Shown one piece after another: positions 52,840-63,017 of a stretch of 64,000 nucleotides of DNA. Numbering within the stretch: the stretch's first letter is position 1; each line of letters opens with the position of its first letter. A program made the position numbers and the translations under genes. The DNA comes from Pachyseris speciosa (Eukaryota > Cnidaria > Anthozoa > Scleractinia > Pachyseridae): the NCBI GenBank assembly GCA_016490735.1, contig JAEMWC010000372.1, positions 637,501-701,500 of the forward strand, written 5' to 3'. The notes beneath the pieces are model-generated. The model ran no database searches, was not told the DNA's origin, and worked only from the letters and a program-made list of their open reading frames with translations.

Positions 52840-54213
52840 AAGGAATACAGCAACACGTCAACTGAGGAACTCACCGTCCCGCGCGCGCTCGCACCACATC
52901 ACCAGCCCATATCAGAAATCACCTTACATGCCTTTGGGGATGCAAGCATCAGTGGTGTCAGTGCCGCTGTTTACGCAACTACACAGGGACTCGTCTGTGC
53001 TAAGTCTCGCATCGCGAAGCGTAACTTGACAATGCCTCGGCTAGAACTGATTGCCGGACACATGGCAGTGAATCTCGTTACCAGCGTACAAAAGGCGTTC
53101 AGTATTGATCAAATTGCAATCCACTGTTGGCTCGACTCGACAGTAGCGCTTTATTGGATCAAGGGTCAGGGAGAGTACAGACAGTTCGTGGCCAATAGAG
53201 TTCACAAGATTCAGCAGTTTGACAGAGTTACATGGCATCACGTACCAACCACAGAGAATCCAGCTGATCTGGGAAGTCGAGGGACTAATGTAGTGGACAA
53301 TCAACTGTGGAAGAAAGGACCGGCCTGGTTAAGCGAACCGTCCCACTGGCCGGAAGACATAACTCTGAGTCTCACATCTGAAAGCATGGCAGAGGCAAAG
53401 ATCAAACGTGAGATCTTCACCATAGCCATGAAGAAGAATGACGCCCTTGATCACTTACTCGATAACTACTCGCTGAAAACTGCGCTGAGAATCGGGGCAT
53501 GGGTATATCGCTTCATCCGCAACTGCCGAAGTAAGCTGAGAAGTAGGCAGCAGGGACCAATCAGCATGCATGAAATCGAGAAGCAGAAGCTGTGGTGGAT
53601 CAAAGAGGCCCAGAAAGAGGCACAGCACAACCCGCATTATAAAGCAGATCAACTCCAACTGAATTTGCAGTTGAACGAGCAGCAAGTACTAGAGTGCAGA
53701 GGAAGAATAATCGGAGAATACCCGATGTACTTAACAGATGACCACCCCTTTACACAGAAACTAGTTTTCCAGGCTCACCTCGCTACCCTGCACGGAGGGG
53801 TTGGTTTTACGATGGCCAAGGTACTAGAAAAGTACTGGGTGCCCAGACTACGACAACTGGTGAAGAAAATTAGAGCTACCTGTAATGGCTGTAGGAGATT
53901 CCAAGCTAAGGCATACCGAGCACCACCACCAGGGAACTTGCCCAGCACTAGAACACAAGGTTCTATACCTTTCCAGGTGGTTGGAGTTGACTTTGCTGGA
54001 CCAATCCGGTACAGATCCAGACCCAAAACTGAGAGTAAGGCCTACCTGGTATTGTATAACTGCAGCCTGACCAGAGCGGTCCATTTAGATCTGTTGAAGT
54101 CTTTAGAAGCGCAGGAATTTATCGGGAGCCTAAAGAGGTTCATCGCTCGAAGAGGAAGGCCAAAAGTCGTGTACTCCGACAACGAAGCAACGTTCAAAGC
54201 AGCCGCGAAATAG
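52840..54213 (+). pseudogene. BEL/Pao RNase H and integrase N-terminal part
   Basis: Same frame as the RT after one stop. RNase H: FGDASISGVSAAVYA, MPRLELIAGHMAVNL, WLDSTVALYWIKGQ and NPADLGSRG. The integrase follows with a zinc-binding HHCC region (HLATLHGGVGFTMAKVLEKY, CNGCRRFQ) and the first two catalytic Asp (VVGVDFAGPI; VVYSDNEATF). It stops at 54211-54213, again a TAG in a place where the frame continues beyond it. Confidence 0.9.
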
Positions 54214-54974
54214 CTTCAAACGGTGAAGAAGGATGAGCAATTCCACAGGTTTCTAGCAGACTCTGCCATCGACTGGCGGTTCAACCTGGTTCGGGCCTCA
54301 TCGTGGGGAGGACAATTCGAGCGTCTCATAGGCCTTTTCAAGAGTGCCTTCAATAAATCAATCGGCAACGGAATGCTGCGATGGGCAGAGCTTGAGGAAG
54401 TGGTGCTAGACGTCGAAGTCACCCTCAACAATCGGCCCTTAAACTATTTAGAAGACGACATCCAGCTACCAGTCCTTACCCCACACTCAATGCTGCATAT
54501 GGGCCCAAGTCACTTACCCGAACTAGAAGCTCACCATATGCGTGAAAAGGATCTAAGGAAGCGAGCCAGATACCTCATCGAGTGCAAGAATGTAATGTGG
54601 AATAGATGGTCCCGTGAGTACTTCAGAAGTCTACGAGAACAACATCGACGGGCCGGAGGGGAACAAACATCCCACCCTAACAATGGAGATGTCCTAATCG
54701 TGAAAGATATAACAAAAATAGAAATATTTGGAAACTTGGTGCTGTAACCAAACTTATCAAAGGCAAAGACGGAATCGTGAGAGGTGCTACGCTGAGAACG
54801 TCCAACGGCACTATTGAACGTCCATTCCAACACCTGTACCCCTTGGAACTGACTTGCGACTTGGAGACGAACCCTACGCTCAACCCAGCTGCACCAGAGT
54901 TTGCGCCTAGGCCCCACAGAGATCCTGCAGCCGCTGCCTCAGCCAGAATACGAGAGATCGCAGGACAAGAATGA
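54214..54974 (+). pseudogene. BEL/Pao integrase C-terminal part
   Basis: Same frame as the preceding part, starting after the stop. It holds the catalytic Glu (SSWGGQFERLIGLFKSAF), completing the D-D-E triad, and ends with the conserved TLNNRPLNYLE and NGDVLIVKD segments. A frame change near 54715 moves the tail (KGKDGIVRGATLRTSNGTIE) into the frame that stops at 54974. Confidence 0.88.
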
Positions 54975-55077
54975 ACTTGAACAGTGACATTAATTTCTTT
55001 CCATTAGTATACGTTTGTTCAGAACTTGCTTGCCCAGTTCGAGTGGTAACGTATAAATCCCTTCCAGCAATTTACAT

Positions 55078-55086
55078 GGGGAAGGG
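55078..55086 (+). other. BEL/Pao polypurine tract
   Basis: GGGGAAGGG immediately upstream of the 3' LTR start, the priming site for plus-strand DNA synthesis. Confidence 0.75.
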
Positions 55087-55375
55087 TGACTGGAACTGGG
55101 CACTGGCATTTGTTAGTTTTTTTTTTTTTTTAAAGTCAAGCGATAGCGATCAAAAGGTGATTTAAGTTTCAAGATAGCAGATCAAAGTAATTGCCGCAGG
55201 AAGATTGATTGACAAGCTAAGTTCTATGATAAAACTCGACCTCTAAGAAAAAACGTACTCAGAAGAGACTAGAAGACTACCAGAGAGCTGATGTAAACTA
55301 CTAATCCGAATAAACCGTTAAAACTCCACTTGCGATTTGTCCTGGATACTTTCCTCAGCGGCCGGGAGTTCAAGA
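55087..55375 (+). repeat. BEL/Pao 3' LTR
   Basis: 289 bp, starting TGACTGGAACTGGGCACTGG. Uninterrupted, so it shows the empty SINE site (TTCTATGATAAAACTCG). Followed by AGCCT, the right target duplication. Confidence 0.92.
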
Positions 55376-55380
55376 AAGCC

Positions 55381-56026
55381 TGTTAAAAAAAAAAAAAAAT
55401 ATTATGAAATGGGTTTGTAATAGTTTTTTCTGTTTATTTTTTTCAAGTTGTAGTGGGTGAATTCTTCAGTAAATGGAAGAAATTGTAAAGACAGGTAGAT
55501 AATATTCATTAAGAAATTTTAAATATTTAGTGGTAATTTTAAAGGATATGAACTTTCTATTCCCTTGTAAAGCACCTAGAACATTTGATTTATATAAATT
55601 TTGTCATCATCAACATTACAACTACATCCTTTTGGCATGTCGCACAGTATGACTAGAAGGTTCTTAGAAAAGAAAAGATATTCATTTTATCTGGAGTAAG
55701 CTTGCCAAAGGTCTTTTCCTCAAAAATCTGACTGAAGCAAGCATTGCAATCTCTTGCCAAAAAGACGGGCATTGTTGTCTTAAATAAGCCCAAGAGGTTC
55801 CTTCCACGATTTCTTCCAACAGTCTACTGTTTTCTGGTGGCTCAATGTATCTTGAGCATGTGTTAAAAACAAGCTCTGTGAATTCATTTCTCACAGTCAA
55901 AGTTGATAAATGTGGCAAAAACAAACACGATGCTATTTCTAGAAAACTATCCAAGGCACAAGAAAAAGTTCAAGGAATGCTTAAAACTGAATTAATGAAA
56001 TGACTTTTTCGTTTCAGCATTATTAA
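55381..56026. other. Flank with one unassigned protein-like frame
   Basis: The minus-strand frame 55954-55682 (90 codons: SCLFLPHLSTLTVRNEFTEL, RLLEEIVEGTSWAYLRQQCP) has normal amino-acid composition and could be an exon of an unidentified host gene. No family recognised; splice sites not convincing. Confidence 0.3.
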
Positions 56027-56314
56027 AGGAGCATTGTCACGCTATTCTACCACCAATTTAAAAAGCTAAAAACTGCCAATGCATCAGTGGAACCTTAAAA
56101 TAATGGCCTAGTTTTGCTGCCAAAGACTGCAGTACTGCATTGAGACTATAAACCGGCCTGTATTCTATCAAAGATGACGAGGATGGAAATGGATTGAAAT
56201 TTGAAAAACCTTGCCAGTTTTTTTTTTCAAAATTTCAAGCCATGCATTGAAAAATGGTACCCAAAAAAATTACTATGGTTAGCTCTCCCTAATTTAATTG
56301 GAATTCATCTTGCT

Positions 56315-56421
56315 AATTGTTTACATTTAACCACAGCCCACATGAGTTTGGAAACAAGGAGTTTATTGTCATAAGCTACGAAGGCGATACAGAACTGGAT
56401 TGACAATAACACTCCAACACC
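56315..56421 (-). repeat. DIRS element 2 repeat B2
   Basis: 107 bp (plus strand AATTGTTTACATTTAACCAC ... CTCCAACACC), nearly identical to B1 at 56575-56681. Confidence 0.88.
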
Positions 56422-56443
56422 GTAAGGGTGGAGGGAATAAGGG

Positions 56444-56578
56444 TTACAAAATTGAGCTTGACCGCGATATGAACGAGCTAATGACGGACTAACGCGTGAC
56501 AGCTGTGAGACTTATATTACCGCGATTACGTCATTGCAACAATTACCCATCCTCACAGAGGTGACGATGGACACAATT
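56444..56578 (-). repeat. DIRS element 2 repeat A2
   Basis: Plus strand TTACAAAATTGAGCTTGACC to GACACAATTG; matches A1 at 59498-59629, with one short indel (TATTACCGCGATT versus TACCGCGGTT). Confidence 0.88.
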
Positions 56579-56681
56579 GTTTACATTTAACCACAGACCA
56601 CATGAGTTTGGAAACAAGGAGTTTATTGTCATAAGCTACGAAGGCGATACAGAACTGGATTGACAATAACACTCCAACACC
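56575..56681 (-). repeat. DIRS element 2 repeat B1
   Basis: Second copy of the 107-bp B repeat, adjoining A2 as a circle junction would. Confidence 0.88.
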
Positions 56682-56757
56682 CAAACCCAAACGGATAAGT
56701 GGTGTGTGGTTAAAGGAAAGCCACGAGAAAAAAAAAGAAGATAAAATTAAGGTGTAA

Positions 56758-57650
56758 TCACCTTGAAAATTTAATAAGTTCGGCTGGGACTTTACTGGCG
56801 AAGGCGAAAGTAGCACCGCCACGACGGAAACTGAGCGGTGAATAATGGCTCGAATCCAACCCTAGAGCCGTGATGACTTTGGCTAAGAACTTAGAAAAAT
56901 GACTATAAGTGAGAGGATGCGTAGGTGACGTGGGGGTGGACCTAACTGAAAAAAGCGGATCCGCAGGGCTAACAGCGTTAATACGCAAATGATTGCGAAG
57001 GGCGGAAACGGGACAAAGGGGTGAGTGTGGAATAAGGGGTAGAGGAATTGATAAAGCGCGCTGAAAGAACTGGATGGTCTTAGTTGCACGGATATTGAGC
57101 CAAGCACCGGTGGAAGAAACCGTATACAACGAGGGACCTTGGGTGAAAGAACGGAGCCATTGTCAACAACTAAATTAGACTTCCACAGGAAAGAGAAAAA
57201 AGCGACCAAAAACAAGGCCCACATGGCTGAGTGAAGAGAATTGTTGCGATCAAAAAGGGGAGCCATACGAAAAAGTAAACTTGGCGTAATGGGATGTTTG
57301 CGAGCTGAAGGTGTGCCGAGAAAACGCTTGCAGCCTCGTAGAGCGAGCTGAAATGAATATGAATTATCCCACCCGGGGGGAAAACCAAACAAGCGATGAA
57401 AATGTCGCACACTAGAAATATGATTCTGTATTGTACCAAACGACCGACCCGTGAGGGAAAGAAAGGAGATGTAGCGTAAAATAATATGCGCTTGTACTGG
57501 AAAAGGGCGAAAGCCCAGACTAGAGCAGAACTGACTGAAAAGTTTTAAATGTGACTGCATGTTCTTCTGCGTGGAAGTTGCGTGAGCTAAGCTGACAAGC
57601 TTGGTGGTAAATCCATCCAAGAGCTGAAGACCTTCAGGGCTTCCTAACAC
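56758..57650 (-). pseudogene. DIRS element 2 tyrosine recombinase
   Basis: The N-terminal part (57650 to about 57135) has the core-binding domain (MQSHLKLFSQFCSSLGFRPF, ILRYISFLSLTGRSFGTIQN) and, after a frame change, the catalytic part (57129-56758) with CPVSALRNHL and SPLSFRRGGATFAFASKVPA. In the H-x-x-R box the His is replaced by Leu (LSFR), and the frame ends at IKFSR* before the Trp and Tyr region. Inactive copy of a recombinase related to those of DIRS/PAT elements. Confidence 0.85.
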
Positions 57651-57715
57651 ATAAAAGCAAACAAGGAACGATTACTTGTGAATAGATAGCCTAGGAAAAT
57701 AAAAATTTAACGGAA

Positions 57716-58369
57716 TCAATCTACTTGAAACTGAAAAAAGTCCTGGGAAGGTGTCTGGAAAGTGTACTTCCTGCCTAAATCATAGGCAGTAGCGTGAAAA
57801 ATCTCCTGATGAGATGGATCTGCGTGCCAGCGACTCAAAGCTTCGGCCAAAACATTATGTGCACCTGGAATATGCCGAGCTGTCAGTTCGAAGTCAAACA
57901 CAGAAGCCTTGAACCAAAATTGACGTAAGCAACGTTGCATGAGGCTATCCCGAGTAGACCCAGAATTTATGACAGTCACGGCGGCTTCATTGTCGCAAGA
58001 AATGATAAATTTCCGCCCGCGAAGAAGAGGAGACCAGAAGTTGACGGCCACAACGACGGCGTAGAGTTCTAAGCCAGTAATGTGCTCAGCAACACGCACA
58101 ATGTTTTCTGAAAACTCAAAGGTAAAGCATTCGTCAAGGCATGTAGCTTCAGCACCACGTAAGGACGTATCGGTGGCAAATGCAAGATCGGCAAAATTCC
58201 AGATTTCAGGCTTGATAATAGAGACGCCATTAAAATGGGAAGAAACTCTAGCCACCACATAATGTCTGATTTGATAGCTGGTGAAACCGGTCGCCTGGAA
58301 GAATGGGGTGGAAAGGCGCGTAAAGCACTCAATAGGCGAGACGTGAAGATACGGCCCGGTTTCACACAA
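57716..58369 (-). pseudogene. DIRS element 2 RNase H
   Basis: An open frame whose middle encodes FATDTSLRGAEATCLDECFT, ITGLELYAVVVAVNFW, ISCDNEAAVTVINSGSTRDS and PGAHNVLAEALSRWHADPSH, the D-E-D-D pattern (last Asp replaced by Glu in the AEALS motif). It is in a different frame from the RT; the change lies near 58230. Confidence 0.85.
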
Positions 58370-59040
58370 GCGGTCACGAAAGAAAGTTTACCGAGGAGAG
58401 ATTGCAATTGTTTCCTAGTGTAAGAGGAACGTGAAGACCAATCCTCCAATTCGATTGCAAGTTCTTCAAGCCGCGTTTGAGGAACGGACAACGTAAAAGA
58501 GTCAGAATCCACCTCCACACCAAGACAAACCATGCGTGTGGATAGAGGACTGTCCTTCTCGGGGGAAGATTGTAAACCGAGTTCATCTAACATGGCTTTT
58601 AGGCTGGTAAAAGCAGTGTGCGCCCGTGCTGGAGAATCTGCGCCATAGAAATCGTCCAGGTAAACATCCGCAGTAAAACTGGACTGGGTGAAGGAATGAA
58701 CTACAGCCTTGGTCGTTCGCTGGCAAATTATAGCAGAGGTTTTTAATCCGAAAGGACAGCGAGTGTCAAAATAAAGCAGATTGTGATGGAGGGGGGTCAG
58801 ATCAGAATGTTTAAAGAAAGTTACCGCTTTGTCACAAATCTCCTGACAGCTCGTCCACTCCAGGCGACATAACTCGACTTGTTTGGCGATATAAGAATGA
58901 AAAGCGCGCACAATAGGCCACGAGTAGCTTGAAGCCTTTAGCATAAGCAATTCTAGATAATCTAGCATGGCGTTCTTCTTGGTGGATTCGTAAGGCTTAA
59001 CCATAGACAAGAAACCCGTAACGAAATCGGGTAAGTCTAA
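58069..59040 (-). pseudogene. DIRS element 2 gag-RT fusion
   Basis: One frame joins a gag-like helical domain (LPDFVTGFLSMVKPYESTKK, SYSWPIVRAFHSYIAKQVEL) directly to the RT from motif B onward (DTRCPFGLKTSAIICQRTTK) and motif C (ADVYLDDFYGAD), then the connection (TRKQLQSLLGKLSFVTACVK). RT fingers and motif A are missing, so an in-frame internal deletion fused the two. Around 58230 the frame shifts away from RNase H. Confidence 0.85.
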
Positions 59041-59146
59041 CTTGTCATAATCTAGTGTCGAAGCATTACCTGGAGCAAACTCATGGGTCCAGTCGATGGT
59101 GCGCGTCTTCCTTGAATTTGGAGGGGTGGGCGTCGATAGCTCCGTG

Positions 59147-59473
59147 TCAAGATGCGAAGAACTGGGGCGTGGCGCAAGCGAAGAACCTCCAACTCGAGCG
59201 CGAGATCTCTTGAGAAAGATCCCGTGCGGAGAGGTCAGGCTGCTGTTGTTTAGAGGGTTTAGAGGGAGAAGAAGGATCCTTTGGAGCTTGTAGTGGCGCT
59301 TGTAGCGGAGATGTCGCCTCCGTGTAAGGAGAGTGATTGGTAAACAACTCTGCTGAATCGCCTGCGGGGAAACGCCAGTCGGACATCTGGCATTGAAGAT
59401 CTGGATAGTGGAAATCGGGATCCTTCTTAGTGGATTTGTGTTGACGGGTAGAACGTCGGACTGGTAGAGTCAT
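59147..59473 (-). pseudogene. DIRS element 2 gag N-terminal remnant
   Basis: An open frame of 108 codons just after A1, basic then Pro/Ser/Gln-rich (MTLPVRRSTRQHKSTKKDPD). It ends by frame change before the gag domain that continues at 59040. Position and composition suggest the gag start; no known motif. Confidence 0.6.
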
Positions 59474-59497
59474 GATTAAAGAAGGCTGATGGTCGAT

Positions 59498-59629
59498 TTA
59501 CAAAATTGAGTTTGACCGCGGTAAGAACGAGCTAATGACTGACTAACGCGTGACAGCTGTGAGACTTATACCGCGGTTACGTCATTGCAACAATTACCCA
59601 TCCTCACAGAGGTGACGATGGACACGATT
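59498..59629 (-). repeat. DIRS element 2 repeat A1
   Basis: Left end (in element sense) of the second DIRS-order element; see A2 for the match. Confidence 0.88.
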
Positions 59630-59696
59630 CTGTAGGAGCATTTTTGGCAGAACTGAACCAAAAACAGCAAAAATCCCAGTGACAGTGCTCCTTTAA

Positions 59697-61026
59697 GCTT
59701 AGCTTTCAACTGAGGTATTTACTATTACCGAGTATGAACAACAATCCAAAACGTGACAGTAAGCTTTTTTTACGCTGTGACACGCTACATAAAACAAGAC
59801 TTTTCGAAGCGACCTCTGGACCTCTAGAACTCTGAAAATATGCCAATATCACAACCCATGAGTCACTAAGCCAGTTCTTGTCCTTTGTCCTTTTCTCAAT
59901 CACTGAATATACTTTTGGATTGTGGTGCGAATCTTTCGCACCCAGTTAGGTTTGATTTGTGTCTGAAAAATCCAAGTGTGCCTGTAACTTCCGGTCAAAG
60001 ACATCGATGACAAATGCGAGTTTCCTTAAAGACCTCGATGAGCAACGCGAGTTTCCACAATTTTGACTCGAGATCGAAGGGACTTCGATGCGATTTTTCA
60101 ACAAATAAATTTAAATTTATCTAGAAAGCTATACGCACTTACCTTACGAATTCAGAATCTCAGAACCTTGAACTTCAGAACCTTCGTGTGTTTATTCGAC
60201 CCCCAGCGAATTTTCGGAAATCTTTTACTTACTTTTCGGCAATCCTTTGCGAGCCGTGTTCTCAAAAATCGAGATTCTTGGTTTTCACATGACGTCATAA
60301 GAAACTAAAATTCAAAATTAAACAAACTTTTGGATTTTTAGCTTCATCACGTAAAAGACGTTTTAGAAATGTATCTGCTTGCATGTTTTCAGCTCGGTAG
60401 CTTGTTTTGTTTTGAAAATAGAGCAATTTGAAGTTTAGATTTTATTACAGATAAACATGTCTGCTCACAAGCATGTCACGTACATGAAAACATCGATTCC
60501 CCGGGTGTTTTTTTTAGGTCTGAAAAGCCAACATGACAAGAGAAGCGTCTATGTGAATGTTTGCAAGGTCAAAACAGAGAAGAAAGCCTTTGAGATGGCA
60601 AAAGTAAATTCCAGATGTTTTCACTCGTTTCCGGCCGCCATATTTGTGCCCCTCAGAGGGACACTAACATGGCGTTTCTATACTAAACTCTATAATTTTA
60701 AGTGGTAAATTTTGCCGAATAACTCGAGTACGGGATACCGCACAGCCCTGAGACTTAAGCATGTTGTTTATTTATTACTATTCTACAATATCTCAATTTC
60801 TTGACTTTATCTATCGAATGGTTGATGATTTAATTTTTTTACTTGCGTGACTGAAAACCAAGAATACGCGGGGACTTCTAGGGTGCCTCCTCGGGTTTTG
60901 GCCGTCTGGTTCAAAACCCTGCGGGGGCAATTATAGAGCTGTATCAAAGTCCAAATCACTTTTCAAGTAACATGGTAAATTCCGCTCCAATAATTTTCGT
61001 CGAGTTGTTACAAAATCAACAATGTA
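59697..61026. other. Host flank with a diverged copy of the 1.4-kb repeat
   Basis: 60462-60800 aligns by eye to parts of the repeat at 30590-31220 (CACGTACATGAAAACATCGATT, GCGTCTATGTGAATGTTTGC, ACTCGAGTACGGGATACCGC, CAATATCTCAATTTCTTGAC). The rest shows no gene or repeat that I can support. Confidence 0.5.
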
Positions 61027-61538
61027 AGGGCCTGCTCACATGGCGGTGGGGGACCCCGGGTAGGTGAGGTACCCCACCTAGCCGTGGTCAAAAAAAGCTG
61101 GCTTTCACATGCAATCCCGGGCGCTCGGGTGAGGTTTAAAATGCTATCGCGTGGTCGCTAAGAACTGGAATACTTTAGATGAAGGAAGGCTGTGCCTCCC
61201 GAAATATTGGTTTAAATATATACATTATATATACATTCCTCGCCGTGTAACCAGCCTTGCTCGTTTTTACCGTTTCTTAGTCGCTAAGAACGTATATCAA
61301 CAAAGAATTCAGGGACAATTGCCCGGATGAACATCATCCCACCCCACCTCCAGCATTCACATGGAGAAAACTCACCCCAGCTAAGCGGGTTACCCGCCCT
61401 GGCTGACCGGGCAACCCGCCTCGGTGAGGTACCCCACTTCACATGTGAACGCGATCGGTTAATAAAGAGAGATTGTATGGAGAGACTGGTAACCCCACCG
61501 AGGCGGGGTACCTCACCTTCGTCCATGTGAACAGGTCT
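61027..61538. mobile_element. 512-bp TIR element with GAGGTACCCC repeats
   Basis: The ends are AGGGCCTGCTCACATGGCGG and, inverted, AGACCTGTTCACATGGACGA. Several GGTGAGGTACCCC / GGGGTACCTCACC blocks and GGGTTACCCGCC-type words lie inside. Flanks TAA and TTA suggest a 3-bp or TA duplication that has mutated. The end pattern is close to the MITE at 17947 (GGGCCTG + ACATG). Confidence 0.7.
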
Positions 61539-61608
61539 TATCACTCAATTCTCGCTGTAAGGGTGAAAACAATGGAAAATCGCGGCTCGTAGTTACCCAG
61601 TAGATCAC

Positions 61609-61698
61609 GTTCGCAACTGCGAGGATCATTCTTCATTCTTCATTTGATTTCATTTCCGCAATTCATATATGATTTATTTCATATTCATCATTCACAGA
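61609..61698 (+). mobile_element. Fragment of the SINE-associated repeat seen at 13877
   Basis: Contains GCGAGGATCATTCTTCATTC (with one extra CATTCTT unit), TTGATTTCATTTCCGCA and TTCATATATGATTTATTTCA, matching 13951-14030. No tRNA head here. Confidence 0.75.
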
Positions 61699-62700
61699 TC
61701 ATGTTCTGTTGTCTCTATCAAGAAAACAACACTTTTATGCCTTTAACGCCAAGAAAAGGCAAATGCATGGATAGAGGGGGGATTAACCACTTCTAATAAA
61801 AATACCCAAGCGTACAAAACAAGTCCACATACCAAAAACCAACAAAACACATTGATGGCTTGGACTAGAGAAAGTCTACAAAGCACCGGTATTGTATTAT
61901 CAGGTACAGAATGCCCTCGCTTATGTTCCTGTATATTTTCTCACAATTCGCAGGCTCGTTTATGTGCTTTACCAACAACTAGGCCGAAAAAAAGTCGCAG
62001 TTTAGAAGTTTGCTGGTTTCGGTTTCCTGGTTTGTGCTCAAAGAAATTCTGCAAGCGTGGGCGAGCGCAGATTCTCGTACGTGGAAAGGTGCACGCACGC
62101 TCAACATCAGTATCTCAAGAGGGTGCTAATTGAGCATTGAGGTAAGATCTAATACCTCAGAATGAGACATTCTGCTCATTCGATCTGCTCATTGTTCGCT
62201 TTCAAAGCAGAGACTTTAGAAAAATAGTTTCTCGTTCCGCGTCCCTGTCTGTTTCTCTTCATAACAGATGCTAGCTGCTAACTATGAAACAAACGTGTTC
62301 AGTACCCATCATGGCTACCAAATAAATATACTACTACTAGAGACTAAACAGGGAGGTATAATTAATTTGATTCATATGTGTTGTCATTCCTTCTAGCTTG
62401 TTAAAGCAATTTCTTTTCGTTTCAAATTTCGCCTGTCCCTCCCTGGTTACAAAATATCCGTACTTCCCCTTTGAGGATGTTCTGTGTGCCCTTTTCTTCA
62501 GAATCTATGAAGCCGCAAGTGCAGCAACATGGCCACCATGTATATGGACTCTTCGGTTTCCCACCCCAGGAGTCCGCCATACGCCAATAATTTAGCTTTT
62601 GACAAAACTGTTTGTGGTTTCAGGTGCAATCAAACCGTTTCTATTAGACAGATACAAGACCATACAAAGTACCCACCCGAAGGTAGCAAAGGCTGGTCGA
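61699..62700. other. No gene recognised
   Basis: Short open frames only (for example 62529-62738, plus). Nothing with family resemblance. Confidence 0.35.
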
Positions 62701-62775
62701 GTCGAGTGGGTCAAAAGGATGTTTTAACATCCTTTTGACCCACTCGACTTCTGTGTTTTTAAAAAAACACAGAAG
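62701..62775. repeat. Two adjoining perfect hairpins
   Basis: Hairpin 1 (62701-62748): 23-bp perfect arms starting GTCGAGTGGGTCAAAAGGAT with a 2-nt loop. Hairpin 2 (62748-62775): 13-bp perfect arms (CTTCTGTGTTTTT) with a 2-nt loop. They share the base at 62748. Confidence 0.9.
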
Positions 62776-62982
62776 GAAAATAACACAAATTACAAAAATT
62801 AATTAAAAATAATTCAAGTACAGATTACAACTGGATCTTTTGACTAAGAACAAGAAAATAAGATAATTTACAGTAACATGATAGTCTACAATAACAGGAG
62901 CTAAAATTTAAAGGTGCTATTTTGGTTCCATAAATCCAGGTATCTGTTCTGCAATGCTCTACAAAATTCTGCGATGGACAAT

Positions 62983-63017
<35 letters not shown>

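Larger units (their letters stand above)
49134..55375 (+). mobile_element. BEL/Pao LTR retrotransposon, full length but broken
   Basis: Two LTRs (289 bp without the SINE) enclose gag, protease, RT, RNase H and integrase in the BEL/Pao order. The flanking AGCCT (49129-49133, 55376-55380) is a 5-bp target duplication, the usual size for this superfamily. The LTRs differ at about a dozen positions by eye. At least five frame changes in gag/protease and several stops in pol show it is inactive. It inserted 60 bp right of the AAT-flanked element. I place the LTR end after AGAA so that it abuts the duplication; the alternative TG...CA reading would end 4 bp earlier. Confidence 0.92.
56315..59629 (-). 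mobile_element. Second DIRS-order element, split direct repeats, defective
   Basis: Read on the minus strand: A1 (59629-59498), gag remnant, RT, RNase H, tyrosine recombinase, B1 (56681-56575), A2 (56578-56444), B2 (56421-56315). This is the same A1-ORFs-B1-A2-B2 layout as the element at 20486, but the sequences are unrelated by eye. There is no target duplication; the ends share AATT with the flank. Internal deletion and frameshifts make it non-functional. Confidence 0.88.
56027..59692. mobile_element. TTAA-flanked MITE split by a DIRS-order insertion
   Basis: The ends are AGGAGCATTGTCACGC and, inverted, AGGAGCACTGTCACTGG, flanked by TTAA (56023-56026, 59693-59696); a TA reading is also possible. 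Without the inserted DIRS element (56315-59629) it would be only about 350 bp. Confidence 0.7.

Noticed and set aside
61852..62133. Host coding exon
   Set aside because: No recognisable domain, no splice-site support, and unremarkable flanks.
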